DNA of 64,000 bases from Trileptium ribeirensis (GCA_030248225.1 JASANE010016168.1:1-64000); one strand, 5' to 3'; shown: positions 44,040-55,357, numbered from the stretch's first letter. The notes: generated by a model from the letters alone, not told the origin. Numbers and translations are program-made.

Positions 44040-46430
44040 TATAACTGGCTGACAATGAAACTAGAGAAAAGTGAAACTGGGCCTACACAGTACATAGCCT
44101 AACGGGCACTCATGATAAATAGTGAAACCTGGCTAAACTCAGCGATCAACTCGCTCAAAAAAGAAAAAGGGGTTTTGCACTCGCCCGGTTTGGGGCCGAA
44201 ATGGCCCAGGCGAGGAGGTAAGTTTTCCTTATTTTTGAAAATCCTAAAATTTTATTTGATGGCGGGGACACAATGTGTTTCTCCCGCAAAGGCGAACTCT
44301 GGCGAAGGTTCAGGGGCAAAGTTTTAATTCTGTTTCTTTCGGGCATTATTCTCTAGGGAAAACCATTGTGTAGGGTTAAGGTGAACACCAGTAAATTTAA
44401 TTATTTTAGCCATATAGTTATTTGGAGTCGAATCTTGCGGGTCACCTCCAACCGATGCACTATCATCACAGATCGAAGTCGGCGGATTTTTGCTCAGCTG
44501 GGGGCGTGATCCTCCAGCTCATTTTGGTCACACGGGGCACGAAAACGCCTAAAGAGGTTCCGGTCAGTCGTCCGAACTAGATTAGCGTACAACTATGTGT
44601 CTACTGAGTAAGTCGTCCCTGTTTTCTAAGATCAACTTCAAACATATGAGTAAAATGATTCCGAGACAGCATTCCGTGAAACAGCAAAGACCTTAAGCTC
44701 AAGTTAGCGTGCCTAGAAATTGTTTAGTCTTTTATATCCCCAAATTTTCTTAACTCAGGAGCAAAATGAAATTTAAGGGTTTCCTAAAACCCGACGGAGG
44801 CTGGTCCTCCGTCCCTAATCTGCGCTCTGTCCAAGCTCAAACACGGCATGAGCATTGAACGTTCAACTAAGCTGCAAAGTTGGAAAACCATCAAAACAAA
44901 ACATCGATCAAGTCCTTATTTTGTGGTGCGCACGTTCAAGAAATTCTACCGTGGTCGGCTCAGGAAAATTCGTTGATCCTAACTCAAAAGAAACAGGTCA
45001 TGTAAAAGGTCTGGACGAGTAGTGTCCATTTTGTTGTGCCTTACCTAAGACCACGGGGAATCAGACTGACTTCGACTTGGTTGGTGAATTTTCCCTATGC
45101 TCGGTACCTACGTACCCTAAGTCGCCTCGCGCTTCCACGTCGGAACTCGATCCTAGATAATTATTCCAGTTGGGTCTATGTGTAGCATTTCGGCGGAACC
45201 CGTGGGTTGAATTACAAAAAGGTAACGTGTCTGTTTACATAAAAGGGGACGCTACATTCACTGGGTACCTACACGAACGGCCTGTTACAGTTCACACAGC
45301 AGGGAAATTAAACCCCTGTATACGCCGATCCTTTCACGTACTTACAGCTATCGATCCTTGGGGCAGCACCAGCTGAACCCCCTTCGCGAGGTGTATACCT
45401 GCGCGGAAATCTTTCACGATCGATCCCATAACGAAGCGAAGAGCGAAGAAACGAAAAGCCACCGAGCAAGCGAAAACAACAAACAGTGAATACTGAAAAG
45501 TCAAGCGTCGGAGCCGGTCAGTAGAGTCGACCGAACTCCGCGCTGCCGAAGTCAAACTGATTCGTATTTTCTGAGTGTCGCTCGTAAGCTCGAAATTTTC
45601 GGCCGTACTTTGGGATAGCGATTTTGTCGCCATCCAATCGGTGGCGACTTCTTGACGCCCACTCTTTTCGGGTTTTAGCTCAGTGTCCAATTGGGGACAC
45701 TTCCGGAAAATGAAGTCTTGACGGCTACCGTAAACCGTCGATGTCCTTAAAGAGAGTCGGCTTCAATTAAATTTGCCGACTTTAAGTTTGAATCTTCCGA
45801 GTACTCGGAAGTTGACCATCTGTGATTTTAACCCCGATTTTCTCATGAAACTTGAGCTTTTAAGCTTGAGTAACCTGTAATTAGCGCCGGATGTTCTTTG
45901 AAATCCAATCCAACGCCCACGTCTTGAAGATAACATCCGGTCCCAAGATGGTTGAATCGTCACCCAATTCCCTGTAATGTCCTTAAAAGTTGCAATCTGT
46001 CCCTCATTTCGGACTGTTTAAATTTCCTGTCTTAATTTGGTCGGCAAACAACGACTTCCCCTTTGTGATCGAGATATGCCGCTCGTCGATTTAATTCAAT
46101 CTCGTCATGGAAGGTGACCCGAGTCGCGAGGACACCCAAAAAAATCGAGAAAACCAAATTTAAACCAATTTCGACTATGGTTTCTAAGTGACCAGGCTGA
46201 TTTCTACGCGTTCCAGGGGGGAACCAAAGACGGTAATCAGCCCTTTTCGGGGCTCGAGGTAGGGCATACTCCAGAGACCCCCTAATGAGGTGGGGGCCCT
46301 GCTCGGAGGCCCCAAAATCCCATGGGAAGGCCCTAAACTCGCCCCCCTGTCCGTCCTAGTCGATCACGTTGTGTCCGTCCGTAAAACTCTGAAATTTTAT
46401 CAATTTTTGTATGTTTTGTCCCCGTGCGTC
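44040..46430. other. GC-richer stretch without recognised genes
   Basis: Only short frames. The frame at 45170-45376 reads somewhat protein-like (YIKGDATFTGYLHERPVTVH) but has no family I can name. Probably decayed transposon sequence. Confidence 0.4.
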
Positions 46431-46437
46431 CTCGTTT

Positions 46438-46545
46438 ACGTCGTGTCCTTATATAGATAAGATATATATACATATATATATACACATACATATAATACAT
46501 ACACACGTAGATACATACACATACTACACACAGTAGACACAACGG
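46438..46545. repeat. TA/CA microsatellite
   Basis: Mixed TATA, CATA and CACA runs, for example ATATATACATATATATATAC. ORFs across it are artefacts. Confidence 0.8.
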
Positions 46546-46863
46546 CGTCCTGAGCGACAGAAAGGTCGCTCAGGATAAACACAAACTCAAAGCACAGCAG
46601 ACACAACAACAACAACGACGACAAAAGAAAACCGACCAGAAACGTCGGTTAGAGAGAGAATGAGGACAAAAGCGAAAGGACAGCGAGGACACGAGGCGGG
46701 AGTGGGAAGGGAAACGGGACAAGGGTAATCCGGGAGGATTTCCGAGGGGCTGGGGCCAAATTCGGTCCCAGGACGAAAAACGGAGTCGATTGATACCAAA
46801 CACGGGGGGTTAGACGTAAAAGCGGGTTGGAACCCACTTGTGGGTTCTGATGTGTATTAGTAT

Positions 46864-46970
46864 GGGGGCGTTTAGCGGGCTCTCCTGCGTTAACGGATGG
46901 GCGGAGCGACGCCCGCCGGGTATCGTTGGACTCAGCGTCCAACGGCGGTTCGAACGAGGGGTGATATCGC
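46864..46970 (+). repeat. GC-rich direct repeat, copy 1
   Basis: The core GTTAACGGATGGGCGGAGCG..CCCGCC (46889 on) recurs at 47037-47144, with a period of about 173 bp and roughly 70-75% identity. It continues to CGAACGAGGGGTGATATCGCC. Confidence 0.7.
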
Positions 46971-47036
46971 CACTGGGGCGGTAGGAGTAAAAACGGTACT
47001 AAAATTGGTGCGATTAGAGAGAGTCGTGGCTACAAT

Positions 47037-47144
47037 GGGGGCGCGTTTGTTGGTCGTACGGGTTAACGGAGCGGCGGAGCGAGACCCGCCAGGTATTTTT
47101 GGAGATGTCTCATCGAGACGAATCTAACGAGGGGCGATTCGCCC
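47037..47144 (+). repeat. GC-rich direct repeat, copy 2
   Basis: Second copy, core GTTAACGGAGCGGCGGAGCG..CCCGCC, ending CTAACGAGGGGCGATTCGCCC. Confidence 0.7.
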
Positions 47145-48060
47145 ATTTTAGAGTAGAGGGAAAAATCTCGATTTGTCGGCGCCCATCAGCAGTTGTCAAC
47201 GGCTTCCTAGGCATCTTCGCGTGGCTGTCGCGGGTCAGCGGGGATTCGGGCAAAGGTACAAAGCATATGGTTGGATTCAACTAGTCACGGTGAACAAAAC
47301 GAGGGGTCGCATGCGCCGGTTCTGACGCGGGGTATGGCGGCGGGAGTGTTAGAAAGTGGGGTTCGTATTGGTTGCATACTACAATAGGTCACAGAAACAA
47401 GGCGGGTTGGTCTAAAAAGTTGTCCACAGCACACACACATGAATAGATACATGTATATATTTTATATATGATGTGTCCTAACTGCATGGAAAGTGATGGT
47501 CCGGGTTCCCCGATGACAATCCTACCTAGCGTAAGTAGCGATTGTCTCTACGTGTTACAAGCGAAGTTGCGGCGTTGTCCGGAGGGCCTTTGGGCGTCCA
47601 TTTGCAATTCCCAAAGCGTTTTACCAGCCTACTCTGGTTATTCTCCATACCACGATGTCGCAGACGGTGACGGGCCTTCGAACGAGCCCGGCATCCGTCG
47701 TCCCTTATAGTTGCAAGTGCTACCAAAGTGTGATTTCCGTCTATTCTGGCTTGTTGTTTTCCATAACCATTACCTAGTATATTATTATAACCAAGTAAAT
47801 TTAATATTTTTGATTTCAGTCTTAACAAACGTGTTTTCCTGAACGTGCAGCCAGGGGCCTCCTATTCCCGGACGGTCGTAACCGTCAACCCAATAACACA
47901 TGATGCCTATCGGTTGGGGTTTTCGACTGCTTTCCAACTGTCGTCGACGTAAAACTCTATTTTCGGTCATACAGGTCGGTTGGGGCTCATTTCCTCATAA
48001 GTTGGTCTGATTGTAACACTCGTCCCTAACAAATTCATAAATTACAACGATACAAAGTGA
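47145..48060. other. Stretch without recognised genes
   Basis: Only short frames in both strands and no domain or repeat that I can support. Confidence 0.4.
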
Positions 48061-48084
48061 TCCGTTATTCAAAACGATACGATT

Positions 48085-48440
48085 ATACAAACAGCACTTT
48101 TATACAGATGAATCCATTAATACAAATTACACTTTTATACAAAATGCTTCATTAGTATACTCGACACTTTTATACAAAATGTTTCAATAGTGTAAACAAT
48201 ACTTTTATACAAAAAGTTTCAATAAAGTAAACAATATTTTTATACAAAAAGTTTCAATAATGTAAACAATATTTTTATACAAAAAGTTTCAATAATGTAA
48301 ACAATATTTTTATACAAAAAGTTTCAATAATGTAAACAATATTTTTATACAAAAAGTTTCAATAATGTAAACAATATTTTTATACAAAAAGTTTCAATAA
48401 TGTAAACAATATTTTTATACAAAATCTTCCATTATTATAA
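48085..48440 (+). repeat. 35-bp minisatellite
   Basis: About ten units of the pattern TTTTTATACAAAAAGTTTC plus AATAATGTAAACAATA. The middle units (about 48200-48420) are identical. Units to the left are progressively degenerate (AAATGCTTCATTAG, AGATGAATCCATTA), and the last unit changes to AAATCTTCCATTATTA. There are no unique spacers, so it is not a CRISPR array. Confidence 0.95.
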
Positions 48441-48600
48441 GCGAATTATCATGGGCGCTATTTTAAACAAAATGATTGTCTGACACAATGCGACCCATGT
48501 ATATGCAACCTGCCATGCGCCAACGCGTCCCGTTACAATTTTGGGTACGAAATTTCTGGGATGTCCGTGACAGGGCCAAAACGGCCCTGTTACACAAAGA

Positions 48601-48642
48601 TATCAAACTTTGTATTTATAGGTTATCGACTATGTAGATTAC
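48601..48642 (+). repeat. 42-bp perfect direct repeat, copy 1
   Basis: Starts TATCAAACTTTGTATTTATA and ends TATGTAGATTAC. Identical to 48743-48784, 142 bp downstream. The intervening 100 bp is almost pure A/T. Confidence 0.95.
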
Positions 48643-48742
48643 GAATATAATGTTATTTTAAGCATATAGCTAATACTTTAATTACATAGCTAATATTTTA
48701 TATTAATTAATTTAATAACTTTTTAGTTATTTATCGCAAAGT

Positions 48743-48784
48743 TATCAAACTTTGTATTTATAGGTTATCGACTATGTAGATTAC
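48743..48784 (+). repeat. 42-bp perfect direct repeat, copy 2
   Basis: Second copy. It is followed by a TATATATA run and then TGTAACAACCCC at about 48795. Confidence 0.95.
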
Positions 48785-48881
48785 ATATATATATTGTAAC
48801 AACCCCAATCTTACGAAAATTATAAAACGTTAAATGTGCACTAAAATTCGTAGGGAAAGACGGAATGGACGACCTTATACC

Positions 48882-48992
48882 GGTGGAGTGTGGCCTCCAT
48901 GTGAATTGATATATAACTGTGTAATACTTTATTGATCATAAAATAAACCATTGTATTTCATTTGTGTTATACTCGTAAAGCCACACTCCACC
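48882..48992. repeat. 13-bp perfect inverted repeat around AATAAA
   Basis: GGTGGAGTGTGGC (48882-48894) and GCCACACTCCACC (48980-48992) enclose 85 bp that contain AATAAA. The nearby TGTAACAACC at about 48795 is a common start of Ty3-type LTRs, so this may be part of a solo LTR. No matching end was found. Confidence 0.45.
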
Positions 48993-48999
48993 ACCCGAA

Positions 49000-50130
49000 G
49001 GTGCACGGGATGATTTTGGTACCGAAAATAAAAGAAAGGTAATGGTTACGGGTGTCCGGTCGATCTTCGTGAAATGCATTGATTGATAAAATGTTTGTGC
49101 ACTATATTATATTTGTTGTGGAATACGGATGTGCGTTCGGAGAGGCCAGGGACCGACGGATAAGGAATTTTTGGTGACACAAGAAAGAACGGTCACCATG
49201 AGTCTGATCCCAGCGCACACGCCGAGCGGTTACCAGTATTTGTTTGATATCTGTCGTACCTGTAGTTCATGTATATGTTTTTGTGTAGGGTCAGAAATTA
49301 TCAACACGAATTCAGAGTTTCATATATACATTCCGATCATGTTTAGGTAATCAAATTTTCGGTCCTGGAGAACTGAAATTTCGTATACAAAGTTTCTAAG
49401 GCACTATTTTAAGGTCCAACACTACAAGTTCAATTTTGGGTTTTCTACTAAATTTAGGGGAACGGGGTTGACTAAACCTTATAAAGGACTCCCTAGGTCC
49501 CGGCGGGTCAAAAAATTTGGATCCCCTAAATACTTACGGATCCCCGAACAGGCGCTTAAGCCTCCAATTTTCTACGTCTAAAAGGACACCCAACATAACC
49601 AAAAGTCCCCGATTTTTGGAGCCCGGGACACTTATCGGGTCCCACCCTAACTGTTTAATCGAAAACCGGGGCCACCCACCCCCACGGGTCCGCTCATGAT
49701 CCCCTAAACACAAATGGGACTTTAAAATTTTGGGTTTCTTACGCCTAAAAGGCCTCTAACAGGCCTCCTATAAAAGATACCTTAAATTTCAAGGGCATGA
49801 TTCTGGTCCTGCCCCCGGCCGATAGCAGAAATGTGCCGATATCCCTATGAGCAAACGGCGCCCTGAGCGCCGTTATATCTTTCTCCTAAATTTTTGCCGC
49901 ACCGACCAGCGGGCGGTTTTGTTTTTCTGGCAACTTTCGGCCACTGCCCAGCTTACATTATTGTTGGCGGCGTCGTTTCTTTGATAGCTGCGATGAGACG
50001 TTTGTATATGTTGCCGCTTGCCGATGTGTTTGCCATTTGCGATACATTTGTTCAGTTCTCTTGTTGTGTGCCCACCTCGCTTACGACTGTCTGGTTTAGA
50101 TTTTAAACATTTTGAAATTTGTGTATGCTA
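49000..50130. other. Stretch without recognised genes
   Basis: Decayed, GC-richer sequence with short frames only. 49840-49890 contains CGGCGCCC..GAGCGCCG, a short GC hairpin. Confidence 0.4.
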
Positions 50131-50154
50131 GAGGTTTGAGGGTTTGTAGGTTAC

Positions 50155-50190
50155 CGAGTATAAAAGAACGGGCCTGATCAGTAATGTGGG
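50155..50190 (+). promoter_or_regulatory. TATA box and initiator-like pair
   Basis: GTATAAAAG is followed about 22 bases later by TGATCAGTAATG, which fits an LTR-type TATA plus TCAGT initiator. No coding region of a matching element follows within reach, so this is likely an LTR relic. Confidence 0.35.
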
Positions 50191-50282
50191 ACCAGTCGAG
50201 TTGTCAGGCTTAGAAATTATTGGTTGGGTTTTTAGCGGTTGTCGCCAGCTTTTAATTTTGATTTCTTTTCTTTTTTCTTTGC

Positions 50283-50445
50283 CCGGGTGGGGTCTTCGAC
50301 ATGCAGACGTGTGGAAGATACCCGCCCGAGGCTTTTCACGAGTTTTGAATCTTTTTGCTTAAGTCTAGGACCAGGGGCAGCCCTTGCGGGTGCTGGGGTG
50401 TCTGTCGGATGCCCCTAGCTCCCGTAAGCGCCGCACCCGCGCTGC
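50283..50445 (+). repeat. Direct repeat downstream of the TATA relic, copy 1
   Basis: GGGTGGGGTCTTCGACATGC and the later words GGGGCAGCCCTTGCGGGTGC and CTCCCGTAAGCGC recur at 50688-50857 at roughly 75-80% identity, 405 bp apart. Confidence 0.85.
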
Positions 50446-50687
50446 AGAGATTACAGTGAATTTTGGGGCGCAATTATAATCAAAAAGGGGACACCTCCCT
50501 GCTCGACTGGTTCCCCACCCGCTGGGTTGTGTTCATCGTGGACACCCAGTGGGTGTATTGTTTAGTAGTGCTTTGTTTGGTCTCAAGTTTGGCGTGGAAA
50601 ATCCTTTTTCAGAACTTTTGATGACGCGACTTCGGATTCGGAATAAATCCTGCGTGACAAAATTTCGGGGGGAGGGGTTACGTATAG

Positions 50688-50857
50688 CTCGGGTGGACTC
50701 TTCGACCTGCAGACGCGTGGAAGAGATCCGCCCTAGACATTTCGCAGATTCTTCGAATTTTTCGCTTAAGCCTAGGATCAGGGGCAGCTCTTGCGGGTGC
50801 TGGGTTGTTCGTCGGATGCCTCGCGCTCCCGTAAGTGCTGCGCCCGCGCTTCTACGA
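50688..50857 (+). repeat. Direct repeat downstream of the TATA relic, copy 2
   Basis: Second copy (GGGTGGACTCTTCGACCTGC, GGGGCAGCTCTTGCGGGTGC). The long open frame over it (50549-51082) has no domain and overlaps an open frame on the other strand. Confidence 0.85.
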
Positions 50858-51849
50858 TTCGAACAGGACAATTCAAAGGAAAATTTAGGTTGGCACCACG
50901 AACGGTGGCAAATTTCTAGGAGCAACGCTGTAGGCTTAGACATTAATGACAAATTTTGGGGTTGGGGTTCCGCGTTTCGAGAAAGAGCCCGATTGGAGCT
51001 CGCCAGACCTCATTTCGTTATCCAAAGGAAGCTCAAAAGGGGAAGTCTAACTTCGGCCCTTCTGAATTACTCGCTCAAGTAATTGGTGTGCTTTGGCCCA
51101 CATTTGATGTAAAAGTGGTCATTGTTATGTACCCTCCAGGGGGTGACATTGTCGTTTTGTGAAAGTATACTTATGTTTTTATTTTTATCGAAAAGGGAAA
51201 ACCAAGGAATAAACAATTTTGCGTGTGAATTTAGTAGGCAAAATAGACGGACTCGACTCAGGCCCTCTGTCGCAAAAAGAAGTGCACGATCCCACTAAGG
51301 CGTTTAATGTTATTTGATTAAGGCTCATTGCCCGCCTCCCGCAAGCTGCCCAGTGATGCTCGCTCCCACCATGCCGCCCACCTGCTGCCCCATTCTTGCT
51401 TCCCACCTAAGTGTTTTTCGCGCCTGTACTATAGTTAAATTCCGGCCATTTCCATACCGAGTACCGCGGCACAATTGTAGTCCTCTTAGCTCATCTGCAG
51501 CGCTTGCCCTCACTTCACTCGTCCCGCATCCCCGCCCGCCCCGGCATTAACTAGAATTGGTACAGGTCTCTAAATTTCTTAAAGCAATTGCTCATCCAGT
51601 TTACAGTGCTTCCCCTATAAGGTGGCACGACTAGGCTAAGCGAGTTTCGTCCCTAAATCAAACTAGGATAATACAACTGCACCTCCGCGTATAAGGGGCC
51701 CAAGGGTTATGGGATAATTTCCTGGCTCACTAGATCACCTCGAAATTGGGCTCTACCGTTAGGGAATTTTCGATTTTGGCATAAGGCATAAGATTTAATC
51801 ATAAAAATAGAGGGAATGACGGGTCAGCCTTATCGCGTGTGAGCAGGCG

Positions 51850-52060
51850 TAGGGGATGACCCTCCCTCAGGGGGACCTCCATACCTCTAGACACGTGGGC
51901 CATTACAGGGGCTAGGCCGAACACCCTGGTAAACCCGTCTGCAGCCTGCTAAGCTAAGCGGTTCCTTTCGGTCTGACCAGGGTCCACCGGGGAATCGTGT
52001 AAGCCGGGGTTGTCCGGGCACCACGGTGAAAATTGAGAGTGGTGCAGCTGGGATCCCTTA
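51850..52060 (-). repeat. 5S-like dispersed module, copy D
   Basis: The reverse complement contains GGTCAGACCG, AGCTTAGCAGGCTGC, CACGTGTCTAG and GGAGGTCCCCC in the same order as copy C (42205-42540). Confidence 0.55.
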
Positions 52061-52429
52061 GGACCAGAACCGGTCCTAGCTAGTGCATAAAGTGGGGGCT
52101 ATGCCGTGAGGCGAGTTAATAAATTGGGGATGAGCTAGTCCAAAATTAATAGGTGCCGGACCTCTCGCACGCGCAAAATTCGCAGTCTCTTTAGGACTTT
52201 GTTATTTACAGTACATTTCAATTACCATTATGTGCCTGGTTTATATGGATTGTTTCTGAAAGGGCCAGCTAGGCTGAAGATAGGTAATCCGAAACGGTGG
52301 TTGTTGCGTATTGGCGTGTCTCGGTTTTGGAATACATGTTCATTATTTCAGAATTGTTGCATAGGACTTCGCAAGTTATTGACATTGACTTATATCAACT
52401 GTTTATGTAGATATCTGACATTCGGATTA

Positions 52430-53420
52430 AATTGACAATCATCATCGACCGATTTAAATTATATCGACGTCCGCGGCGGTACTTGTCGTAAACGGTGACA
52501 ATAACGGTAGAGACTTTATCGGCACCCTTGTATCATCATACTTGAATACGGCGTACCCTTATTTGCTAAGCATTCGGTTTGTCCTGAACTCTATCGTATC
52601 GGAAATTCGAAACCGGCTACCGACTCAGTGACCGCCAGTGCCGAGCTGCCGATCAGATTGGGTATCGGTAGTACGCAACCGCGAACTACGAACCAACCGC
52701 CCTGGAAAGCGAATATCGCCGGATCATTGAAAACAGTGAACAATCGTGCGATAATGGTCAGTATGTATATGTATTTTTGACTGTATATATAAAGACACGA
52801 AGTACCTTACTATATTTTATTAAGTGGCCTGTCAGTTCAATATTACAATAACTGGTCGCGTATGTTAAAGGTCAAGTTTAACCGTAATCGATGTTTGTTT
52901 TGTGGTAATGTGCACGTACCTCTAGAGTTAACTTAGTCCCTTTATTGCCCGTGAACTACAAATTTTTTTGAATACTTATTGGGTGCCCTTGAATTAATTT
53001 GACAAATACCCTGTGAATTTAGAGAAAGTGTGATCAAAAGGCACAAATCGCCGTTAGCTTAAATCCAAGCTCTAGTCTAACTGAACGTACCGATTTAATT
53101 AATTTTAGTACACCGTCTGTAAGGCGGTTTAACAAACTGTTCCCAGTATTAATTGGATCTGTGAGGAGTGAATAGGCCACATTGTATAGGTGTGCTTACG
53201 AGTGACAGCGTTCATCAAGCGAAACGAAATTTTCACACAAGCAGACACATACCTAAGGAATAAGTATACGAGGATTCTAGTAAACTGAAATTTTGCTCAA
53301 CAGTAGAGGATTCCGCGGTAAAGTAAACACATATAACAAATTATATATTATATCATCCGTACCCACGTCAGACTGGGACCACGAACGCCACACAAACTGA
53401 AACAAATAGGGATAAATAAC
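52430..53420 (+). promoter_or_regulatory. Presumed 5' LTR and leader of the Ty3/Gypsy-like element
   Basis: This kilobase lies directly upstream of gag. TATATATAAAG at about 52784-52793 followed by CCTGTCAGTTC (about 52830) resembles an LTR core promoter. I could not define TG..CA ends, a primer-binding site or a second LTR, which would be beyond the window. Confidence 0.35.
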
Positions 53421-53435
53421 TGATTCGGAATCAAA

Positions 53436-54170
53436 ATGTCGTTACCAGCGAGCGCAAGTAGAACGCCACTACGCAGCGCAGCGGGAACAACAAATGTAGG
53501 AAGTGGCACTGCCACTACGGCTGGTAGTACAAATGGACCCAGCCCTATCGCCTCGGCAGACCCTCTAGTTGCAATTCTGCAGCAGTTGACGCAACGAACA
53601 ACGACGGCTCCTATCATTCAAGTACGGGATATCCCACCATTTTCAGGAGCCGACGGACAGGACTTTGAAGCCTGGTTGGCTACTTACGACAATTTGACTG
53701 ACGCCAACGGGTGGATCCTGGACCAGAAATTGATTTGCTTTCCAACTGTTCTGAAGGGGGAAGCCCTCAAAATATACGAAAGCTTCCCCGACTGCCAAAA
53801 GCAAACTTATGAAGCCCTTTGCTATAATATGGGCTTCATGTACTCATCATCGCAACGGGACGAGGACGCTTTAATAACGCTACGCATGCGAGTGCAAGGG
53901 GAACGTGAATCGGTTGCACTGTACGGACTTGATTTGCAAAATCTCGTAGACAAAGCGTTCCCGGAGGTCGAGGGTGAACAACGCGACGCCCTAGTACAAA
54001 AATTCCTCCGACAAGGACTACGACGGGAACTAAAATCTGGAGTAATAGGAAAGACATACCCGTCGTTCAAACACATGATGGACAAGCTCAAATATAAGGA
54101 GGAATATATATATCCTAGCTTCTCAGAAAGAGGTGATAGGGATACCGGTTCGCAAAAGCAGCCAGTCTAA
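53436..54170 (+). CDS. gag: Ty3/Gypsy-type Gag (capsid), N-terminal part
   Basis: The ATG at 53436 opens a 244-codon frame. After an Ala/Thr/Gly-rich N-terminus it reads as a retrotransposon capsid: an IPPFSGADGQDFEAWL entry motif, helical stretches with LKGEALKIYESF, an RMRVQGERESVALYGLDLQNL segment and FLRQGLRRELKSGV. This order is typical of retrotransposon Gag. The capsid packages element RNA in the cytoplasm. The frame stops at 54168 although Gag-like sequence continues in another phase from about 54190, so a frameshift has split the gene. Confidence 0.85.
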   Translation: MSLPASASRTPLRSAAGTTNVGSGTATTAGSTNGPSPIASADPLVAILQQLTQRTTTAPIIQVRDIPPFSGADGQDFEAWLATYDNLTDANGWILDQKLICFPTVLKGEALKIYESFPDCQKQTYEALCYNMGFMYSSSQRDEDALITLRMRVQGERESVALYGLDLQNLVDKAFPEVEGEQRDALVQKFLRQGLRRELKSGVIGKTYPSFKHMMDKLKYKEEYIYPSFSERGDRDTGSQKQPV

Positions 54171-54189
54171 AACGGTAAACTGTATGTCG

Positions 54190-55299
54190 CAAAGGGGTGA
54201 GAATACCTAACTAGTAGATCAAATCCGTGAAGCCTTAGATGAGAATAAGCGCACTGCAACCAGTAGCGATGCTACGATCGCTCGGCTTATTGATCTACTA
54301 GATAAACGCACTGAACAACACCTACTAAACGCGATGATGCCGAATAGTGTGACCCCGGCAGCCGGCGCTAACGCTATTCCAGCAGCACCTATAGGTAACC
54401 AGTGCTTCCGGTGCGGTTTTATATGACATTTTGCACGGGAATGCCCGTACTACCGAACTGACGTGTACGACCCACTCCTAAACGAATACCCTCGCTTGGC
54501 AACGCGCACAGCCCCGGGCTATATGCCGAATGCACCCGCGCCTGTTATCGGGTATCCTCCGCAGTACAGCAACCGCCCCCGATACCGAGTAATTGAACAC
54601 CGAGGAGTAGGCCGATCCTCACGACGCGATGAATGGAATCCACAGCGAGGACCTGTAGGGTAAGGGCAGCAAGGATATTACCGCCCTGAGCCTGCTCCGA
54701 ATACATACGGAAACTATGGCCGAACTGAGTACTACAACCGATCGCGTGGCCGCGATACTAACGGACCTAGCAATTGGCATAACAACTATAATATCACACC
54801 TAGCTCGCGTTACACAGGCCCACCACAACAATTGTCCGCCGAAGCAGCACCATTCCGCCCGCGTATACCTAGCGACGGCTGGAACAACGCTAATCAAGTA
54901 GTGGCAGCCCCGCGAGCAAGGCCTTCGCAGGCGCCCACGAATCAACATGAACCATCAGGTCGCCGCAACGCAGGAGTTATGGCAGTAACTCGAGCAGCTG
55001 ACCCCGAGCTCGCTCACCGTTTAGACGTTATGCGACACAAGATGTCAACCTTAGAGGAACGTGCAGGAGCTGGTTTGAATGCCCGATCGGCACAAATTAA
55101 CGCAATGATAACTAGAGACAGTGCAAAACACATATACGATGACCCAAACCTTGATGCGGAACATGAAGATCAAGAAGAATTTGAACCCGAACCAACACCA
55201 TATCAATTGAACCTATTGCAAACGAACAGAACACCGGCACGAATATTTGCCGCAAGCGACCATGTCGTGGGGCGACAATGGGGAATACAACGCAATTGA
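54190..55299 (+). pseudogene. gag: Gag continuation: nucleocapsid and basic C-terminus, broken
   Basis: In the frame one step from the capsid ORF. A Cys-x2-Cys-x4-His-x4-Cys zinc knuckle lies at 54403-54444, but a TGA (54424-54426) occupies one position inside it. A second stop is at 54661-54663. Beyond it come a Tyr/Arg/Gly/Asn-rich RNA-binding-like segment and an acidic tail (DAEHEDQEEFEPEP), ending at a TGA by 55299. The zinc knuckle marks this as nucleocapsid. The defects show that this copy cannot make an intact Gag. Confidence 0.8.
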
Positions 55300-55357
55300 C
55301 AGCTAACTAACTAGCACAGCAGAAGTAGGGCGTAGTAAGGAACAAATCAACTATATA

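Noticed and set aside
48085..48440. CRISPR-like array
   Set aside because: The 35-bp units are directly tandem without unique spacers, and the window is eukaryotic. It is a minisatellite.
50549..51082. 177-codon plus-strand ORF
   Set aside because: Overlaps a duplicated non-coding segment and a 139-codon frame on the opposite strand. No domain.
54832..55299. Separate gene after gag
   Set aside because: It is in the same frame as the zinc-knuckle region and is best read as the Gag C-terminus after a nonsense mutation.
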